The notes under the pieces were generated by a model. That model made no database searches. It had not been told where the DNA came from and saw only the letters and a list, made by a program, of their open reading frames with translations. Of a stretch of 9,763 nucleotides of DNA, positions 7,174-9,763 are shown in pieces. Numbering within the stretch: position 1 is the first letter of the stretch; every line of letters begins with the position of its first letter. The translations under genes were made by a program, and so were the position numbers. Source of the DNA: an uncultured Oscillospiraceae bacterium (GTDB lineage: Bacteria; Bacillota; Clostridia; Oscillospirales; Oscillospiraceae); contig CAKTHW010000059.1 in assembly GCA_934565425.1 (NCBI GenBank), positions 1 through 9,763 of the forward strand, in the 5' to 3' direction.

Positions 7174-7198
7174 CTCTGTGAGACCTTATCTATCCGCC

Positions 7199-7230
7199 GC
7201 CGATACACAACTGATATCGGCCTGTTTTTT
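7199..7230 (+). terminator. Terminator for the cstA transcript, second copy of the repeated element
   Basis: A 7-bp stem pairs 7199-7205 with 7215-7221 around a 9-nt loop; CTG then leads into six T residues at 7225-7230. Positions 7199-7227 are the second copy of the element at 6995-7022. It lies about 245 nt after the cstA stop, far for the operon's main terminator. Confidence 0.65.
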
Positions 7231-7242
7231 GTCGTGAAACGG

Positions 7243-7273
7243 AAAAGCCCCTTCGACCAGAGCCGAAGGGGTT
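7243..7273 (-). terminator. Rho-independent terminator of the psd operon
   Basis: An 8-bp perfect stem pairs 7248-7255 with 7264-7271 and is extended to 10 bp by a wobble and an A-T pair, with an 8-nt loop. Read on the minus strand it ends in GGGGCTTTTCC, giving a four-T tract, 10 nt after the psd stop codon. It fits a terminator for the leftward operon; the plus-strand side has only a weak, delayed T run. Confidence 0.8.
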
Positions 7274-7282
7274 CGTTTTGTA

Positions 7283-8113
7283 TTACGTTAGGGTGTGTCC
7301 GATGACCGCCCCGCACTGGACGGGCGTCTCCTGGTCGGCCGCTGTGCGGGTGACCAGGGACGGGTCAGGCTGGACGGTGTCCTTCTGGAACAGGGTGATG
7401 ACGGTGGAGCCGCCGAACTCGAAGCGGCCTTTCTCCGCCCCACGCTGGATGGGACCTGCGCCGTGGAGGTTGCAGATGCGTCCCACCATGAGGGCGCCCA
7501 CCTCCACCTGCACCACCGTGCCGAAGTGGTCGGTGTCCAGGACGGTGTACTCCCGGCTGTTCTCGCAGAACACAGGACGGTTCAGGAGGGCGATGGGACG
7601 GACGGTGTGGAGCTTGCCGGGGAGGAAGATGTTCTCCCCTTTGGTGCCGCTGTCCAGGTAGTGGTAGCGGTGGTAGTCGTCCACGGTGAGGCGGAAGATG
7701 AAGCAGTAGCCGCCCTCGAACTGGGCTGCCAAGTTCTCGTCCCGGAGCAGGGTGCCCAGGGTGTAGGTCTGGCCTTTCACGGTGAACTGGGCGTCTGGGG
7801 TGATGGGAAAGACGGTGAGCTTGCCGTCGCAGGGGCTGGGCAGGTCGTGCTCGTCCATGGCGAAGGGGCGGTGCTCGGGCTTGATCTTCCGGGTGAAGAA
7901 CTGGTTGAAGGAGCGGTATTGCACCGGCTCATAGAGGGACAGGTCGATGTGGTATTTCTGGGCGTAGGACTTGATGAGCACGGTAGAAGCCCGTGTATCC
8001 AGAAAAGCCCCGGCGATTTTGGAGATCGCCGGGTGGGTCAGCCCCCGCAGGAGGAACCGTCCAGGGGCTGTTTCATATAAAAATGGTAATAGCTTGCCCT
8101 GCTTTTCTTCCAT
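7283..8113 (-). CDS. psd: Phosphatidylserine decarboxylase proenzyme
   Basis: Psd decarboxylates phosphatidylserine to phosphatidylethanolamine at the membrane, using a pyruvoyl group made by self-cleavage. The 276-residue product has the usual bacterial proenzyme length. The cleavage motif is FGGSTV, with the predicted cut between G235 and S236, giving a large beta chain and a short alpha chain. PSPCDGK supplies the charge-relay aspartate D96, and VDDYHRYHY holds H148 and H151, matching the conserved histidine region. The N-terminal part (LLRGLTHPAISKIAGAF) is amphipathic and suits membrane association. The ATG at 8111-8113 is 8 nt from AAGAGG (8122-8127), which lies inside the end of pssA; the two genes are separated by only 5 nt, so coupling is likely. 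A terminator follows. The gene order pssA-psd supports the assignment fully. Confidence 0.96.
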   Translation of the reverse strand: MEEKQGKLLPFLYETAPGRFLLRGLTHPAISKIAGAFLDTRASTVLIKSYAQKYHIDLSLYEPVQYRSFNQFFTRKIKPEHRPFAMDEHDLPSPCDGKLTVFPITPDAQFTVKGQTYTLGTLLRDENLAAQFEGGYCFIFRLTVDDYHRYHYLDSGTKGENIFLPGKLHTVRPIALLNRPVFCENSREYTVLDTDHFGTVVQVEVGALMVGRICNLHGAGPIQRGAEKGRFEFGGSTVITLFQKDTVQPDPSLVTRTAADQETPVQCGAVIGHTLT

Positions 8114-8118
8114 CGTGT

Positions 8119-8763
8119 TTACCTCTTCAGGATGACGTAACGGAACACCAAAATGGCCGCCATGATGCAGGCGCCAAAGACGATCATGAGGATGTTCCCC
8201 GCCAGGGTAGGTTTCTTGATGCGCAGCTGGCTGACGTAGCCAAAGCCCACTGCCAGGAACATGACCGAGAGGATGATGCCCGCCCAGGGCAGCAGCTTGC
8301 CATAGAGCATCAGGCCGTAGACGATGGGCAGGATGATGGCGATGGAGGTGACGGGCAGACCGCGGAAGAAGCGCTGACCGCTCTCGTCCACGTTCTTCTG
8401 CGCCATCTCCATGACGTTGTAGTAGCCCAGCCGGATGAGCGCCGCCAGGACGAACAGCGCCAAAATGGCGATGTGATACCACTTGTTCAGCCCGCAGGCG
8501 AAGCCGATGCAGGCGGGCAGGACGCCGAAGCAGACCATGTCACAGAGGGAGTCGATCTGGATGCCGAAGGACTTCTCCTCGTCGGTGGCGTTTTTCCGCG
8601 TCCGTGCCACCCGTCCGTCAAAGGCGTCCAGACAGCCGGAGACCATGAGGCAGACGATGGCCAGGGTGATGTGTCGGCCGTTGAGGGTCATGGAGATGCC
8701 GATGACCGAGCTGACCAGGGACAGGTATGTAAGAACGACTCCGTAATGATAATAACCTAGCAT
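8119..8763 (-). CDS. pssA: CDP-diacylglycerol-serine O-phosphatidyltransferase (phosphatidylserine synthase)
   Basis: This membrane enzyme joins CDP-diacylglycerol and L-serine to give phosphatidylserine, the substrate of Psd. The 214-residue product carries the CDP-alcohol phosphatidyltransferase motif, with metal-binding aspartates D46, D49, D71 and D75 in LDAFDGRVAR (45-54) and FGIQIDSLCDMVCFG (66-80). The spacing between AR and the next conserved glycine is 12 residues instead of the 8 in the classical motif. The block RFFRGLPVTS (131-140) and about six hydrophobic segments complete the type II bacterial PssA picture. The start ATG has an excellent AAAGGTGATC (8768-8777) upstream, which contains the stop codon of the preceding gene. 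Phosphatidylglycerolphosphate synthase belongs to the same superfamily, but the adjoining psd and the RGLPVT block favour PssA. Confidence 0.95.
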   Translation of the reverse strand: MLGYYHYGVVLTYLSLVSSVIGISMTLNGRHITLAIVCLMVSGCLDAFDGRVARTRKNATDEEKSFGIQIDSLCDMVCFGVLPACIGFACGLNKWYHIAILALFVLAALIRLGYYNVMEMAQKNVDESGQRFFRGLPVTSIAIILPIVYGLMLYGKLLPWAGIILSVMFLAVGFGYVSQLRIKKPTLAGNILMIVFGACIMAAILVFRYVILKR

Positions 8764-8769
8764 AATAGA

Positions 8770-9763
8770 TCACCTTTTCCCTGTGCGAATGTGGTAGAGC
8801 CAGGTCATGACCCCGCAGATCACAAAGCACAGATAGTAAGAGATTCCCCGGGCCGTCATCATGGACGGAAGCAGCGCGCCGGGGTCGATATCCAGACCAA
8901 AGATCCCGATATACAGATATTCAAAAGCGCCCACAGAACCGGGCAGCGGGATGGAATTGGAACCGGTGAGGCAGAACGCCTGCCGCGCCAGCACCTGCCA
9001 GAAATTCAGGCCAGTGGGCACCGCCGTACAGACGAAGCAGGTGATGAGCAGCTGCACCACCCGCTGGGCCAGGTTCAGCGCCAGCACCTCCAAAAACAGC
9101 CGTCGGCTCCCCGCCATCAGGGACACGCACTGGGCGTACTGCTCCACCGTATGGTGGATCTTCTCCTCCTTGGCCGCCGGATCCCGCACCAGGTGCAGCT
9201 TCCCCAGGAACCGGATGACCCCGCGGGACATACCCAGCACCAGGTCGCTCTTGAACATACAGAGCAGGAAGAAGACCAGCAGGACGAACTGGATGCCGAT
9301 GCCCAACAGGATGAGCAGCTGCACCGGCCATGCCATGCGCAGGAACAGCGGGAAGTTGGTGGCCATAGCCACTACGCCGATGATGTCCAAGGAGGCGGTG
9401 TAGCAGACGATGTTGAGCATCAGGGAGGAGGTGGCGGCGGAGAGGGGGATGCCGTCCCGCACCATGTAGTAGCCGGAGGCGGGCTGACCGCCGGCGGCGG
9501 AGGGAGTGATGGCGGAATAGTAGACGTCGGCGGCGGAATAGATGAGGTTGGGGCCGAAACCGGTGTCCCAACCCAGCTTCTGATTGATCCGCCGCAGGCT
9601 CACCCCTTCCAGCACGACGAACAGGCACATACACACCAGGGCGCAGGCAAAGTGCAGGGGCTTCCCCGCCTGGAGGAAGCGGAACATCGCGCCGAAATCC
9701 AGCTCCTTGCCGCACTGCGCCAGCACGGTATAGGTGGCGAACATGAGGACGGCCAGGAACAAA
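8770..9763 (-). CDS. Flippase-like membrane protein, LPG-synthase TM-domain family (partial)
   Basis: At least 330 residues are visible on the minus strand; the N-terminus lies beyond the window edge, and the TTG at 9760-9762 is probably internal. The product is a polytopic membrane protein resembling the UPF0104/YbhN family, related to the N-terminal flippase domain of MprF. Supporting motifs are ITPSAAGGQPASGYYMVRDG (85-104 of the visible part) and the C-terminal LTGSNSIPLPGSVGAFEY (265-282), both typical of the family, with six to eight hydrophobic segments between and around them. No aminoacyltransferase domain follows, so it is not a full MprF and should not itself make lysyl-phosphatidylglycerol. 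It ends 6 nt before pssA and its TGA lies within the pssA ribosome binding site. Translocation of a phospholipid made by PssA/Psd is a reasonable inference, not shown. Confidence 0.85.
   Translation of the reverse strand, partial: LFLAVLMFATYTVLAQCGKELDFGAMFRFLQAGKPLHFACALVCMCLFVVLEGVSLRRINQKLGWDTGFGPNLIYSAADVYYSAITPSAAGGQPASGYYMVRDGIPLSAATSSLMLNIVCYTASLDIIGVVAMATNFPLFLRMAWPVQLLILLGIGIQFVLLVFFLLCMFKSDLVLGMSRGVIRFLGKLHLVRDPAAKEEKIHHTVEQYAQCVSLMAGSRRLFLEVLALNLAQRVVQLLITCFVCTAVPTGLNFWQVLARQAFCLTGSNSIPLPGSVGAFEYLYIGIFGLDIDPGALLPSMMTARGISYYLCFVICGVMTWLYHIRTGKR

Larger units (their letters stand above)
6957..7282. other. Gene-free convergent island packed with hairpins
   Basis: No coding sequence is supported between the cstA and psd stop codons, which face each other. 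The stretch holds six stem-loops: 6991-7020, 7021-7048, 7105-7137, 7151-7173, 7199-7221 and 7246-7273. It also has a 10-bp palindrome GTGCATGCAC at 7061-7070 and a near-identical element present twice. The outer parts serve as terminators for the two converging operons; the middle 7049-7198 is unexplained and may be an inserted repeat or a small RNA. Confidence 0.8.

Noticed and set aside
7295..8080. A 261-codon plus-strand frame opposite psd
   Set aside because: It is antisense to psd, starts in the convergent gap without a ribosome binding site, and its V/G/E-rich sequence has no motif.

Overview
The window looks like a chromosomal segment of a moderately GC-rich, low-complexity-free Gram-positive anaerobe of the class Clostridia, most likely an Oscillospiraceae-type gut bacterium (inference). 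The signs are strong AGGAGG-type ribosome binding sites, compact operons, Rho-independent terminators with U tracts, a Clostridia-type short CstA, and the pssA/psd pair with a short, non-enterobacterial Psd. I see no plasmid, phage or transposase gene, no tRNA or rRNA and no CRISPR array.

Layout, left to right. (1) 2-214 (+): the last 70 codons of an NhaC-type Na+/H+ antiporter, closed by a strong terminator at 250-288. (2) 302-4310 (+): a two-gene glucan-degradation operon with a good promoter (TATACT at 325-330). It encodes malQ (4-alpha-glucanotransferase) and glgP (glycogen/maltodextrin phosphorylase), overlapping by 8 nt, and ends in a strong terminator at 4279-4309. (3) 4311-4636: a pyrimidine-rich gene-free leader with a probable extended -10 promoter near its end. 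(4) 4637-6956 (+): an unrecognised 181-residue soluble protein followed 31 nt later by cstA, a 580-residue carbon-starvation-family membrane transporter. (5) 6957-7282: a convergent intergenic island crowded with perfect hairpins, including a 28/29-nt terminator-like element present twice about 204 nt apart. (6) 7283-9763 (-): a tightly packed phospholipid operon, read right to left: a flippase-like membrane protein of the lysylphosphatidylglycerol-synthase TM family (N-terminus outside the window), pssA (phosphatidylserine synthase) and psd (phosphatidylserine decarboxylase).

How the parts work together. MalQ disproportionates short maltodextrins into longer chains and GlgP phosphorolyses these to glucose-1-phosphate, so the pair is a complete minimal maltodextrin/glycogen salvage unit. 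CstA family members import pyruvate or peptides. The small companion gene has no recognised function but is transcriptionally tied to cstA and is the best candidate here for something undescribed. PssA and Psd convert CDP-diacylglycerol and serine to phosphatidylethanolamine. The co-transcribed flippase-like protein could move that lipid or a related one across the membrane (inference).

Most of the window is ordinary housekeeping metabolism. The points worth a second look are the unknown gene coupled to cstA, the hairpin/repeat island after cstA, and the flippase-like-pssA-psd operon.
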